Shown here piece by piece: positions 27,315 to 36,178 of a stretch of DNA of 64,000 nt; the stretch's first letter is position 1; every line of letters starts with the position of its first letter. The stretch spans positions 372,001 through 436,000 of the forward strand of contig NZ_JABSSX010000001.1 of NCBI RefSeq assembly GCF_013280495.1, written 5' to 3'. This DNA is from Brevibacterium permense (GTDB lineage: Bacteria > Actinomycetota > Actinomycetes > Actinomycetales > Brevibacteriaceae). The notes under the pieces were generated by a model. It ran no database searches. It saw nothing but the letters and a program-made list of their open reading frames with translations, and was not told the DNA's origin. A program made the translations under genes and the position numbers.

Positions 27315-28825
27315 GAAACCTGCTTTCGGTTGGCACGCGAAATCTCCGCGCGGTTGGTGAACTGCGGCTGGTGCCGCGGGACGGATGGTTGCTGGTCGGG
27401 GAAGGCGGACGCATGGCCGGACATGGCCGCCGACTGATGGCCGGCCAGGTGTCCTGACTGGTGGCCTGCCAAGGTCGATGGGTGACCGGTGGGCGACCGC
27501 AGTGAGGTCAGGGTCGGATTCGGCAGGGGTTCGGCCGCCTCGGCGGGGATGGGAATGAGGTCGCAGACCTCACGCACCGCACCCCGTCCGCCTGGCCTGT
27601 CGAGGATGACGCGGGCGGCGGCGAGGACGCGCGGGTGGGCGTCGGCGACGGCGATGGGCCAGCCGACGACGTCGAAGGCCTCGAGGTCGTTGATGTCGTT
27701 GCCGACGTAGGCGACTCGGGCCGGGTCGAGGTCGTTGGCGGTGATCCACGCGTCGAGGATGCTGGCCTTGTTGTCGATGCCCTGGGCGACGTCGACGTTG
27801 AGTTTCTCTGCGCGGCGGGTGACGACGGGGTTGCGTTCCTTCGACAGGATCATCACGGGCACGCCGGACTTCACGAGTCGGGAGACGCCCATGCCGTCGC
27901 CGCGATGGACGCGCACCTGTTCATTTCCGTCCTCGTCGACATAGGCGCCGTCGTCGGTGTGGACGCCGTCGAAATCGGTGACGAGGGCGTCGACGTCGAT
28001 GACCTGAGTGGTTTCCTGGGTCTGCGATGCTGCGATGGCGCGGACGAGAGTGAGGTCGGACATGTCGTCGATCTCGCGGGCGTGCTCGGGCGGGACCTCC
28101 TCGATGCCGATGCGGCCGAAGAAGCGGTGTTCGTGCTCGATGAGGCCGGAGGTGCGCATGACGTAGAACGCGCCGGTTTCGTTGAAGTGCTTGGCGCGGT
28201 CCTGGCGGCGCGGGCGGAAGCTGGCTTCGTGTCCGACGGCCACTGCCTGGGTGTCGTCGTCGAGGCGCCACAGGAAGGAATGGTCTTCGACGGCGGAGAA
28301 GACGACATCGGCGTCGTCGTCACGGACCGTGCGCACCGCGTTCTCGATCGAGGCGGAGTCGATGAACGGGGAGGTGCACTGCATGAACACGGTGATGTCG
28401 AAGTCTTCATCGAGGGTCGACAGAGTGTGGATGAGCGCGGATTCGCTGGTGGCGGCATCGCCGGCGATCTCGGCGGGGCGGTGGGCCACCTCGGCGCCGG
28501 CACGCAGGGCTTCGGCTGCGATTCCGTCGTGGTCGGTCGAGACGATGACACGGTCGATGCTGGGGCTGGCCTGGGCGGCGTTGATGGCGCGGGCGAGCAG
28601 AGAGACTCCGGCGACCTTCTGCAGGTTCTTCAGCGGGATGCCCTTGGATCCTCCGCGCGCGGGGATGATCGCGACGGTGCGGTGTGGAGTGGGGGAGGTG
28701 GTGCTGGTTGGTGCGGTGGTGCTTTCTGCCGTCTGGTTCGCGGCCACGGTGGTGCGCGCATCCGGCTTCATTTCCGACTGAAACTCGGTTGCGTTGGGCT
28801 CGTAGGTCGTCGATTGGTCATTCAC
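27311..28825 (-). CDS. neuA: CMP-nonulosonate cytidylyltransferase fused to a KdsC-like HAD phosphatase
   Basis: 504 residues. N-terminal 45 residues are polar and Thr/Pro-rich. Residues about 49-265 are an acylneuraminate cytidylyltransferase (PARGGSKGIPLKN at 55-67, RPAEIAGDAATSE, MQCTSPF), activating the nonulosonic acid with CTP. Residues about 275-425 are a KdsC-like HAD phosphatase (nucleophile motif TDFDGVHTDD at 283-292, GNDINDLEAF at 375-384), expected to dephosphorylate the 9-phosphate intermediate. The last ~75 residues are low-complexity with repeated GHQS/GHPS. First gene of the leftward locus. Confidence 0.85.
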
Positions 28826-29287
28826 AATGATTCGACGCTAACGACGGGGTGTTACCTCAAGGTGAACACGTCATGTCACCGAGGCGACCCTTCGATGGCG
28901 AACCCGTGACGGACCAAGCCCGCTGGTCGGCGGCGGACGGGGCAGTGCGGCGAAGTTCTAGCCATCCGCTGTGCCCGCGACCGGTAGCCGTGGCACAGAA
29001 AGTGCACGGGAGACACCTCGGTGTCAGTATGCTCAGGCGGTGGTCACCTCTGAGTGCACGCTGCCTATGCCGGCCTCATCGCCTTTTGGGTAGGCCTGTG
29101 AATCGCTCCATCGCCTTTTGGACGGATCATCGGGTTCGAAGGCGAGTATCTGATCAAAAGGTGATGACGAGTGGAACAGAACTAGATGACAGGTCGAATG
29201 GAAGTCGATGACGCGCGGTCCGAAGCTGCCGGCGGCGTGATTCGACGGAGCCAGTGCGGCGCGTGGGTGTACGCCAACGTCAGCCGG
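28826..29287. other. 462-bp spacer with a CATCGCCTTTTGG repeat
   Basis: No convincing gene. It separates neuA (start 28825) from the protein mannosyltransferase (3' end 29288), both leftward, and so must hold the neuA promoter. CATCGCCTTTTGG occurs at 29078-29090 and 29109-29121, and an inverted copy CAAAAGGTGATG at 29155-29166, so alternative stem-loops can form. A short rightward open frame at 28849-29211 has no ribosome binding site and unnatural composition and is not called. Confidence 0.6.
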
Positions 29288-31321
29288 TCAGCGCCACGTG
29301 ACGTTCCACATGCGGTTGTTCCAGGCCGAGAACGGGATGACCTCACCGGTGTAGACGGGCCAGAAATAGGCGAAGGCGAGGATCGCTGCGACGAGGAACA
29401 GGCCGACGCTCAGCCGCCTGGCAAACAGCGCCGCGGAGATCCGAGCGAAACGCTGCTTCGTCGACCGGATAGGTGCAGCGGCGCCGGAGTGGCTTGAAGA
29501 ATCCGATGGGACGGTTTCGGCAGAAGCCGCACCATTGCCCGCGAGTCTGACCCTGGTCGGGCTACCGGCCGCACCACCGTCGGCGCCCCCGGGCGCTCGA
29601 CCACCCAAAGGCACCCGACCCCAGACGAGGGTCAGGCAGTACGTCACGGCCAGTACGACGAAGGGCACCATGACGATGGTGTAGAAGGTGAAGATCGTCC
29701 GCTCCTGGTAGGCGAACCATGGCAGCCAGGTCGCTGCCAGGCCGGCGAGGATGACGGCGGGGCGGACGTCACGGCGGATGATCCACACGATGAGGCAGAC
29801 GAGCACAGCCAAGCCGGCCAAACCCCAGATCACAGGGTTGCCCACAGAGGTGATCGCCGAGGAGCACTTCGCGACCGTGCACCCCATATCGCCCCGGTCG
29901 TAGGACTCGTAGTAGAAAGACGTCGGCCGCCACTGCACGATCCAACCCCACGGGTTCGACATGTACGGATGCTCCGAGTCCAGCCCGACATGGAACGAGT
30001 ACGCCGTGTAGTGATAGTGCGCCAGCGACGGCAGCCAGTCCAACCAGTCCGGCAGCGCACGCCACCAGCCGAAATTCTCCGCAGCCCACTGCCGGTCCCA
30101 GGCATCATCCGACCGGATCCACCCGGTCCAGCACGCCACATAAGTCACGAGCGCGATAGGCACGAGCTTGAAGAACGAGGGAATGCTGTCGCGGATGAGC
30201 ATGCCCAGCCACGGATGTACGACCCCGGCCCGATACCGCGAATGCACATCCCACAGGACGAGCAGCATCCCGAACGCCGCCAGCGCATACAGACCCGACC
30301 ACTTCACTCCGGTAGCCAAGCCGAGGCTGATCCCCGCGGCGAAGATCCACGGACGCGCGCCGAGGCGGGGCCCGAAGTTGATCACGTCCCTGGACTTCGT
30401 CCGACGCCGACGTCGGGCTTCCGCGGTGGGCGGGGCCGCCTCGGTGATGGGAGCAGCGGAGGTGATCGACTCGGTCAGCGTGGTCGGGAAGGTTCGGGGG
30501 ACTGCACTCGGGTCGGCGGGGGAGGTAACGGCCGCCTCGGAGGTGGTCGACGTGGACGTGGTGGCCGCCTCGGTGAGGCGTTCTGGATTCTGCTGGGTGC
30601 GGGACGGTGCGAAGCTGTCGATCTCCGCGGTGCGCTTGGTCCATGCGGCCAGGCGCTTCGTCACCTGCTCGCGGTCGAGGAGGATGAAGAAGAAGGCGAG
30701 GAGGACGAAGGCCATGAGCACGATGTCGAGCAGGCTCGTGCGGGAGTGGACGAAGTGCTCGCCGTCGATGGCGAGCAGGCCGGCGGCGACGCAGGCGAAG
30801 AATGCCGAGCGGAAGAGCTTCCAGGCGATGACGCCGAGGAGGAAGATCGTCAGCGTGCCGATGATCGCCACGGTGAAGCGCCAGCCGAACGAATCGTCGG
30901 CGCCGAAGAGGTCGATGCCCCACCCGATGAGCCATTTGCCCAGCGGCGGGTGGACGACGTATTCGGGGGTGGGTTCGATGACGCTGGGATCGCCGGCGTT
31001 GAAGGAGTCGTCGGCGTTCTCGGGCCAGGAGCGTTCGTAGCCGAAGTTGAAGACCGAATAGCCGTCCTTGACGTAGTAGGTCTCGTCGAAGATCAGGCGG
31101 TGTGGGAAATCGAGGCGGAAGAATCTCAGGGCCGCACCGATTCCGGTGATGACGAGCAGGGCCGGCCACATCCACAGCGGCGCGCGGGTGGCCCACATGC
31201 CGGCGTGGAAGGTTTCGCGGCGCATCGCAGCGGCGCCGGCACGCACCTTTTCGCGTTTCCTCGCCAGGCGCTCGCGGGCGATGCGCCTGGTGGGGGCCGG
31301 GGAGTCTGCGGTGTGTGTCAT
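29288..31321 (-). CDS. protein O-mannosyltransferase (PMT family, GT39)
   Basis: 677 residues against about 520 in the mycobacterial homologue. GT-C membrane enzyme that transfers mannose from polyprenyl-phosphate-mannose to Ser/Thr of exported proteins. The catalytic acidic pair is in FDETYYVKDGY (D79-E80), and HPPLGKW and HSRTSLLD follow. About ten membrane segments. Two insertions explain the size: residues about 232-308 (Ser/Thr/Pro/Ala-rich, encoding three near-copies of the dispersed CCGCCTCGG word) and about 565-630. Divergent from the DUF4190 genes and near rsmI-metG, the usual actinobacterial neighbourhood. Confidence 0.9.
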   Translation of the reverse strand: MTHTADSPAPTRRIARERLARKREKVRAGAAAMRRETFHAGMWATRAPLWMWPALLVITGIGAALRFFRLDFPHRLIFDETYYVKDGYSVFNFGYERSWPENADDSFNAGDPSVIEPTPEYVVHPPLGKWLIGWGIDLFGADDSFGWRFTVAIIGTLTIFLLGVIAWKLFRSAFFACVAAGLLAIDGEHFVHSRTSLLDIVLMAFVLLAFFFILLDREQVTKRLAAWTKRTAEIDSFAPSRTQQNPERLTEAATTSTSTTSEAAVTSPADPSAVPRTFPTTLTESITSAAPITEAAPPTAEARRRRRTKSRDVINFGPRLGARPWIFAAGISLGLATGVKWSGLYALAAFGMLLVLWDVHSRYRAGVVHPWLGMLIRDSIPSFFKLVPIALVTYVACWTGWIRSDDAWDRQWAAENFGWWRALPDWLDWLPSLAHYHYTAYSFHVGLDSEHPYMSNPWGWIVQWRPTSFYYESYDRGDMGCTVAKCSSAITSVGNPVIWGLAGLAVLVCLIVWIIRRDVRPAVILAGLAATWLPWFAYQERTIFTFYTIVMVPFVVLAVTYCLTLVWGRVPLGGRAPGGADGGAAGSPTRVRLAGNGAASAETVPSDSSSHSGAAAPIRSTKQRFARISAALFARRLSVGLFLVAAILAFAYFWPVYTGEVIPFSAWNNRMWNVTWR

Positions 31322-31520
31322 CGGAGTCCAGTTTAGAGATCTCGGCGGGCGGGGCTCACATGCGACCCGCAGGGAAGGGCTGCGGTTGTTGGTGCGGGGT
31401 GGGGAGCGAGGGTGCGCCGGGCAGGCGGGCCGGCATGAGGTTCGGCACCTTGAGCAGGATTCTTGGGCATTCGACTGCAGGGATCACTAGAGTAGTGGGA
31501 GACAGCCGGAGTCAGAGCGA

Positions 31521-32261
31521 ATGGTGCACAAAGTGTCGAACAATCCTAACTACCGCCCGAGCGATCCTCCCCAGGTCGGCTCGCAGCAGTTCAACAACAA
31601 CTACGGATCCCAGCCGCAGTACGGTCAGGGACAGTCCGGACAGTACGGATCGGGTGCTGGCCAGTATGGTTCGGGCGCAGGTCAGTACGGTTCCGGCGCG
31701 GGACAGTACTCGCAGGGACAGCCATATGGGCAGCAGAACTCCTATGGGCAATCCGACCCATACGGACAGCAGAACGCGTACGGACAGCAGAATGCATACG
31801 GACAGTCAGGCGGCTACAGCCAGCCGGGCGCGTACGACAGCTACAGCCAGCCGAACGCCTACGACAGCTACAGCCAGTCGGGCGCGTACAGCCAGCCGAT
31901 GACCTACGGCGCGCAGCCGGTCTTCGTCCGGCCCGCACCCAACAAGATGGCCGTATGGTCGATGTGGATGGGCATCGCCGGAATCGGCGGCGGATTCGTC
32001 TGCGGTCTGCTCTCGATGATTCCGGTCATCGGCATCATCTTCAGCATCATCGCGATGTTCCTGTGGATCGCACCGGTGCTCGCCGTCATCTTCGGCCACA
32101 TCGGCCTCGGCCAGATCAAGCGCACCGGCGAGGAAGGCCGCGGACAGGCGATCGCCGGTCTCATCATCGGCTACGTGACCATCGCTCTGGGGCTCATCAT
32201 GGCAATCGTCATGATCGGGATCCTCGGCATCGGCTTCCTGGGCATGATGAGCAGCTACTGA
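31521..32261 (+). CDS. DUF4190 membrane protein with Q/Y/G/S-rich N-terminus
   Basis: 246 residues. Residues 1-140 are a prion-like low-complexity region built of repeats such as GQYGSGA and YGQQN. Residues about 145-245 form a DUF4190-type domain: two long membrane segments flanking a short loop with the family motif FGHIGLGQIKRTGEEGRGQAIAGLIIGY. The N-terminus should face the cytoplasm. Function of the family is unknown. First of three related genes in tandem. ATG 31521 or GTG 31533 could be the start. Confidence 0.8.
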   Translation: MVHKVSNNPNYRPSDPPQVGSQQFNNNYGSQPQYGQGQSGQYGSGAGQYGSGAGQYGSGAGQYSQGQPYGQQNSYGQSDPYGQQNAYGQQNAYGQSGGYSQPGAYDSYSQPNAYDSYSQSGAYSQPMTYGAQPVFVRPAPNKMAVWSMWMGIAGIGGGFVCGLLSMIPVIGIIFSIIAMFLWIAPVLAVIFGHIGLGQIKRTGEEGRGQAIAGLIIGYVTIALGLIMAIVMIGILGIGFLGMMSSY

Positions 32262-32584
32262 GCTGCCCCCTGGTGAACTCGGCGCAGTCCCGTGTGACCT
32301 CGGCGGACGGCCGAGGTCACGCGGGTACGGGACGGTCGGGTCGCTCGGCACGACCCGGGACTCGTCTGCCCGTGGTGCTGCGTGCACCTTGAGGTCACGC
32401 GGGTACGGGGCGGTCGGGTCGCCTCGGCGAGGGGATTCTGCAACCTGTGGTGCAGGACTGCAACACGATTCGGCCGCCGTGCTCGCCGCAGGTGGGTAGC
32501 GTTGATCTCAGACATCGGGACGACCGTCGAGGACGGCCCGGAACAGCCCTGACGATCAACGACAGCCAGCGGAACGGAACGGAC
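32262..32584. repeat. 323-bp spacer: hairpin plus 32-bp direct repeat
   Basis: A hairpin (GTGACCTCGGC at 32294-32304 with GCCGAGGTCAC at 32310-32320) probably ends the first DUF4190 message. A 32-bp direct repeat beginning GAGGTCACGCGGGTACGG occurs at 32313-32344 and 32391-32422 with one mismatch. The second copy runs into GGGTCGCCTCGGCGAGGGG, a form of the dispersed word seen elsewhere. No gene is visible in this spacer. Confidence 0.75.
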
Positions 32585-33040
32585 ATGAACACTCGCGTAC
32601 TGCCCCTCGGGAACACCTACACCGGATCGAACGGTCCGGTCCACGCCCCCGTCGCAGCCCACACGCCCGCGCCGGTTCATACTCCGGCCCACTCTCCGGC
32701 CCTGGTCCAGGCTCCCGTGACGTACGGAAACCGAGCATCGGTCGTCGTCTACCAGCAGGTGGCGCCGACGAATTCCTCGTCGATCGTCGCGCTGGTGCTC
32801 GGCCTCATCTCGTTCATCTCATCGTTCTTCTTCCTCGGCTTCGTCGGCATCATCTTCGGCCACATCGCCCGTTCGCAGATCAAGGCCCGCGGAGAACGCG
32901 GCAACGGAATGGCCGTCGCCGGGCTGTGGTTGAGCTATCTGAGCGTGCTCTTCTGGGTCGCGTTCTGGCTGCTCTACTTCGGCGTCATCGCCCTCATGAT
33001 CGGCGCGGCGATCACCGCTGGAGGAGGCACCGTCAGCTGA
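32585..33040 (+). CDS. DUF4190 membrane protein (second of three)
   Basis: 151 residues. The N-terminal half is Pro/Ala/His-rich with repeated HAPV, HTPA and HSPA units rather than the Q/Y repeats of its neighbours. The C-terminal half is the same DUF4190 module with two membrane segments and the loop FGHIARSQIKARGERGNGMAVAGLWLSY. ATG 32585 was chosen because the upstream in-frame sequence has no protein-like character. Its ribosome binding site is weak. Confidence 0.78.
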   Translation: MNTRVLPLGNTYTGSNGPVHAPVAAHTPAPVHTPAHSPALVQAPVTYGNRASVVVYQQVAPTNSSSIVALVLGLISFISSFFFLGFVGIIFGHIARSQIKARGERGNGMAVAGLWLSYLSVLFWVAFWLLYFGVIALMIGAAITAGGGTVS

Positions 33041-33182
33041 TGCCGCGTTGCCGCGGCTAGGCAGACCCGGCATCCCACCCCACGGTCCCGCATCTTCAAC
33101 TGTGATTGACCTGTAACCGCCCCGCCTTTTGCCGCCACCGACGACTCTGTACCGTTGAAGGCAACCACAAGGAGACTTCGCT

Positions 33183-33614
33183 ATGAGCAGCCAGAACAAC
33201 TGGGACAACCCGGACATGTACTACCAGCAGCCCCAGTCGAACGCGGGCGGCTCGTACGGTGCCCAGTCGTACAGTCAGAACAGCGCCTACGCTGCCAATG
33301 CGCAGTACGCGGGCGGACCCGGCTACGTGTACCAGCAGCTGCCACCGACCAACGTGCTGGCCATTGTCGGCATGTGCGCCTCGATCTTCGGCGTCATCTC
33401 GTCCGTCTTCATCGGCGGCATCGCCGGCATCATCATGGGCCACATTGCCCGCAAGCAGATCCGCGAACGCGGTGAGCGCGGCGACGGCATGGCGATCGCT
33501 GCCCTCTGGGTCGGCTACATCGGAACCATCCTCTGGATCCTCTTCTGGGTCTTCATGATCCTTCTCTACGTCGGGATGTTCGCCGTGCTCTTCGCGGCTG
33601 AAAGCGCTTCGTGA
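33183..33614 (+). CDS. DUF4190 membrane protein (third of three)
   Basis: 143 residues: a Q/N/Y/S/A/G-rich N-terminus (about 50 residues) and a DUF4190 module with the loop MGHIARKQIRERGERGDGMAIAALWVGY between two membrane segments. AAGGAGA lies 9 bases before the ATG. Its stop overlaps the GTG start of rsmI (GTGA), so this membrane protein and rsmI are probably co-translated. Confidence 0.85.
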   Translation: MSSQNNWDNPDMYYQQPQSNAGGSYGAQSYSQNSAYAANAQYAGGPGYVYQQLPPTNVLAIVGMCASIFGVISSVFIGGIAGIIMGHIARKQIRERGERGDGMAIAALWVGYIGTILWILFWVFMILLYVGMFAVLFAAESAS

Positions 33615-34651
33615 TCGAGGATTGCTTGAATCCGAACTCTGAGTTCACCACGGACGTGGATCCAGGCTCAGACGAGGGCCTCGCCGAGGCGGCCGGCCAC
33701 GGAGCCGACGACAACCCCACCGAGGCGGCCGGCCACGGAGCCGACGACCACCCCACCGAGGCGGCCCCCTCCGGCGACATCGACCGGGCCGATGACGCGG
33801 GACTGAGTTCGGGTCCGAACCTCACCGGCGGTCGACTGATCCTGGTCGGAACTCCGATCGGCAACCTCGGCGATGCGAGCCCGCGGATGCGGGAGGCCAT
33901 CGAAACTGCCGATGTCATCGCCGCCGAGGACACGCGCCGGTTCCTGTCGCTGGCGCAGCGGCTCGACCTCACACATACGAAGCGGGTCATCAGCGTCTTC
34001 GACCACAACGAGGGCCACCGTGCCCCCGAACTCGTCGACATCATCGACGCCGGTGAGACCGTTGTTCTGCTCTCGGACGCCGGAATGCCCGCCGTCTCCG
34101 ACCCCGGCTACCGCGTGGTCAAGGCCTGCGCCGAGGCGGGACTTCCGATCACCTCGACACCGGGGCCGTCCGCGGTGCTCATGGCACTTGCGGTCTCCGG
34201 GCTGCCGAGCGATCGGTTCAGCTTCGAGGGGTTCCTGCCGCGCAAGTCCGGGCAGCGCAAGACCCTGCTGACCGAACTCAAAGCGGAGAAGCGGACGATG
34301 GTCTTCTTCGAAAGCCCGCACCGCATCGCCGATGCGATGGACGACTTCGCCGAGATCATCGGCGTCGACCGTCCGATGGCCATCAGCCGCGAGCTGACGA
34401 AGACCTACGAGGAGACCCTGCGCGGAACCGTCGGTTCACTGCGCGATCGGGCCGCCGAAGGACTGCGCGGGGAGCTGACCCTCGTGCTCGCCGGCGCCAC
34501 CGAGGTCGAAACGGCTCCGGAGGACCACCTCGGCGAGGTCAGCGCACTGGTCGACTCCGGCGTACGTGCCAAGGATGCGGCCGGGCAGGTGGCGAAGAAG
34601 TTCGGCCTGTCGAAGCGCGACGTCTACGAGGCCTGGCTCCACCGCGAGTGA
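33611..34651 (+). CDS. rsmI: 16S rRNA (cytidine-1402-2'-O)-methyltransferase
   Basis: 346 residues. The catalytic domain starts only at residue 73 with GGRLILVGTPIGNLGD, followed by AAEDTRRFLSL, LLSDAGMPAVSDPGYRVV, TPGPSAVLMALAVSGLP and FESPHR, all RsmI hallmarks (SAM-dependent, tetrapyrrole-methylase fold). The first 72 residues are an acidic, low-complexity extension with a 12-residue tandem repeat. GTG 33611 overlaps the upstream stop. No better start lies inside the extension. It precedes metG as in many actinobacteria. Confidence 0.92.
   Translation: MIEDCLNPNSEFTTDVDPGSDEGLAEAAGHGADDNPTEAAGHGADDHPTEAAPSGDIDRADDAGLSSGPNLTGGRLILVGTPIGNLGDASPRMREAIETADVIAAEDTRRFLSLAQRLDLTHTKRVISVFDHNEGHRAPELVDIIDAGETVVLLSDAGMPAVSDPGYRVVKACAEAGLPITSTPGPSAVLMALAVSGLPSDRFSFEGFLPRKSGQRKTLLTELKAEKRTMVFFESPHRIADAMDDFAEIIGVDRPMAISRELTKTYEETLRGTVGSLRDRAAEGLRGELTLVLAGATEVETAPEDHLGEVSALVDSGVRAKDAAGQVAKKFGLSKRDVYEAWLHRE
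33683..33766 (+). repeat. 36-bp tandem repeat in the rsmI 5' region
   Basis: Two full units and part of a third, each starting (G/A)CCGAGGCGGCC at 33683, 33719 and 33755 and encoding EAAGHGADD(N/H)PT. It is a tandem expansion containing the dispersed word. Confidence 0.85.
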
Positions 34652-34687
34652 CACGACTCGTGCGCAACTGGCTGTGGATAGCCGGCA

Positions 34688-34745
34688 GCCCAGTTTCGGG
34701 TGGATAGCCCAAGGCAGAAAGTGGGCTACTCACCTCAACCTGGGC
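34688..34745. repeat. family B inverted repeat, copy 1 (24-10-24)
   Basis: Left arm GCCCAGTTTCGGGTGGATAG.. (34688-34711) and right arm TGGGCTACTCACCTCAACC.. (34722-34745), 24 bases each with a 10-base loop and a few mismatches. Same dimensions as copies at 36042-36099 and 51523-51580. It lies between rsmI and the AbiEi/DUF559 gene. Confidence 0.88.
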
Positions 34746-34949
34746 CATCAGCGCGGTTGAGCTACTCCTCAAACGAGCCTGGTGCGAAAGGCACGATCTG
34801 CCGAAGCCGGTCGACGACTCGACTCGAGCGCTGAGGCCTGTTGATTGACTCCTTACTGAGGCGCTGTCGCCGTGTGGACCCCGGAGTTGATTCCACAGCC
34901 ACAGGATCGAGCATTGCTGAATCAAAGTAGATTTCGGCAGTGTGCCGGC

Positions 34950-36014
34950 ATGAAGAACAACGTCGTGTATTTCACGGACCTTCGCAATGCTGGAGCCTCA
35001 ACGGCAGACATCCGCAACACTTTAGGCTGCTGTCTGCGGAAGCTCTCTCGTGGAGTCTATATGGTCGTCAGACGTTGTGAAGTCCGTGCTCACCGATACC
35101 TCGCTCCCTTCGCCACGGACTCGGCTTGGATGACGTATCACGAGGAAGGACGCGACAAGGAGCGGTCCCAGCAACGCAGATACGAGGCGAATCTGAAGCG
35201 TCTGCAGGTCCTCCACTATCCCCACTACCGCGCAGGAGACATCGTGTTCGGGATTTCGGCGGCCCGGCTGCACAGAATCGGTATGTTCGATGAGCCGGAC
35301 GAACCAGTATCGGTGTTCCACCCCGTATCAAGCACCAAATCACCCGAGCTGATCAGGCGACGCAGAACAATCGCAGTTGAAGACGTCTCCGAGGTGGAAG
35401 GTCTTCGCGTCACTACTCCGGCTCGAACTGCCTTGGATCTGCGGGCCGAACTCGGCTGCGCTGCGGCGTTTGCCGCGATGGAGCAGGTGGTCAGATGGCA
35501 TCTTCTCGGCGACGACGAGGATCTGATCTTCAGGCTCGGGTATCCGGCACATCTGCTGGACGAGGTTCCGGGTGCAGTCGCAGCTCTGTTCGCAGCGCCC
35601 ATTGATCGCCTGGCGCGGGGCGCAAAGGTGGCCGCGAGACTGGTCTCACTCGCATCACCGTTGTCCGAAAGCTATGCGGAGAGCAGAGCCGCCTTCAATC
35701 TGCATCTTCTGGGTCTGCACGACTTCGTGCAGCAGGTGAATATTGCCGATGGCAGCCGACTTCTCACGAGACTCGACTTCCTGTTCCGTGACGATAGAGT
35801 CGCACTCTACGTCGATGGGACTCAGAAGTACGTTGATGGCGGCTTCGACGTCATGAACAAGGAGAGCCGACAGCACAATCGTCTGCTGGCGATGGGCTAT
35901 AAGATCGTGCGCTTCAAATTCAATGAAGTTCTGGACCCGAAGACCTTCGGACAGAAGCTCTTCTTTCAGGCACCTGAACTACGTCGTCGATGTGGGAAAC
36001 CGCTGGTTCTGTGA
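34950..36014 (+). CDS. AbiEi-like winged-helix plus DUF559/Vsr-like nuclease-fold protein
   Basis: 354 residues. Residues about 9-45 resemble the AbiEi antitoxin-type winged helix (LRNAGASTADIRNTLGCCLRKLSRGVYMV). The C-terminal ~110 residues match the DUF559 restriction-endonuclease-like fold: ESYAESRAAFNLHLLGL, then LTRLDFLFRDDRVALYVDGTQKY and GYKIVRFKFNEVL. The usual acidic residue before VDG is Y here, so catalysis is uncertain. Such orphan proteins are common in actinobacteria and have no settled function. No AbiEii toxin gene lies beside it. ATG 34950 is chosen. The unit is bracketed by two family B inverted repeats. Confidence 0.72.
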   Translation: MKNNVVYFTDLRNAGASTADIRNTLGCCLRKLSRGVYMVVRRCEVRAHRYLAPFATDSAWMTYHEEGRDKERSQQRRYEANLKRLQVLHYPHYRAGDIVFGISAARLHRIGMFDEPDEPVSVFHPVSSTKSPELIRRRRTIAVEDVSEVEGLRVTTPARTALDLRAELGCAAAFAAMEQVVRWHLLGDDEDLIFRLGYPAHLLDEVPGAVAALFAAPIDRLARGAKVAARLVSLASPLSESYAESRAAFNLHLLGLHDFVQQVNIADGSRLLTRLDFLFRDDRVALYVDGTQKYVDGGFDVMNKESRQHNRLLAMGYKIVRFKFNEVLDPKTFGQKLFFQAPELRRRCGKPLVL

Positions 36015-36041
36015 GCTGGTGTCCAGGTGCGAACTGTTTCA

Positions 36042-36099
36042 GCCCAGTCCGAGGTGAGCAGCCCATCTTCAAACGTGGGCTACTCACCGCAAATTGGGC
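36042..36099. repeat. family B inverted repeat, copy 2 (24-10-24)
   Basis: Left arm GCCCAGTCCGAGGTGAGCAG.. (36042-36065) and right arm TGGGCTACTCACCGCAAATT.. (36076-36099) around a 10-base loop. Located 27 bp after the AbiEi/DUF559 stop and upstream of the metG promoter, so it may also terminate the upstream gene. Confidence 0.88.
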
Positions 36100-36163
36100 T
36101 ATTCACGAATCCTCGGCAAGTCCACCCTCACCAGCCCATGCGCGCCTGCCGCGCCGCGTCCCT

Positions 36164-36178
36164 TAGACTGAGTTCCCT
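36164..36178 (+). promoter_or_regulatory. -10 box of a probable leaderless promoter (metG)
   Basis: TAGACT at 36164-36169 followed by GAGTTC and the metG ATG nine bases later. No ribosome binding site. Confidence 0.55.

Noticed and set aside
28849..29211. Rightward open frame in the neuA-PMT spacer
   Set aside because: No ribosome binding site, Arg/Pro-rich composition typical of an out-of-frame high-GC read-through.
34950..36014. Complete AbiE toxin-antitoxin system
   Set aside because: Only an AbiEi-like winged helix fused to a DUF559 domain is present; no AbiEii nucleotidyltransferase gene adjoins.
34683..36110. Family B repeats as a CRISPR array
   Set aside because: Copies are few, far apart, palindromic throughout and separated by a gene, with no regular spacers or cas genes.
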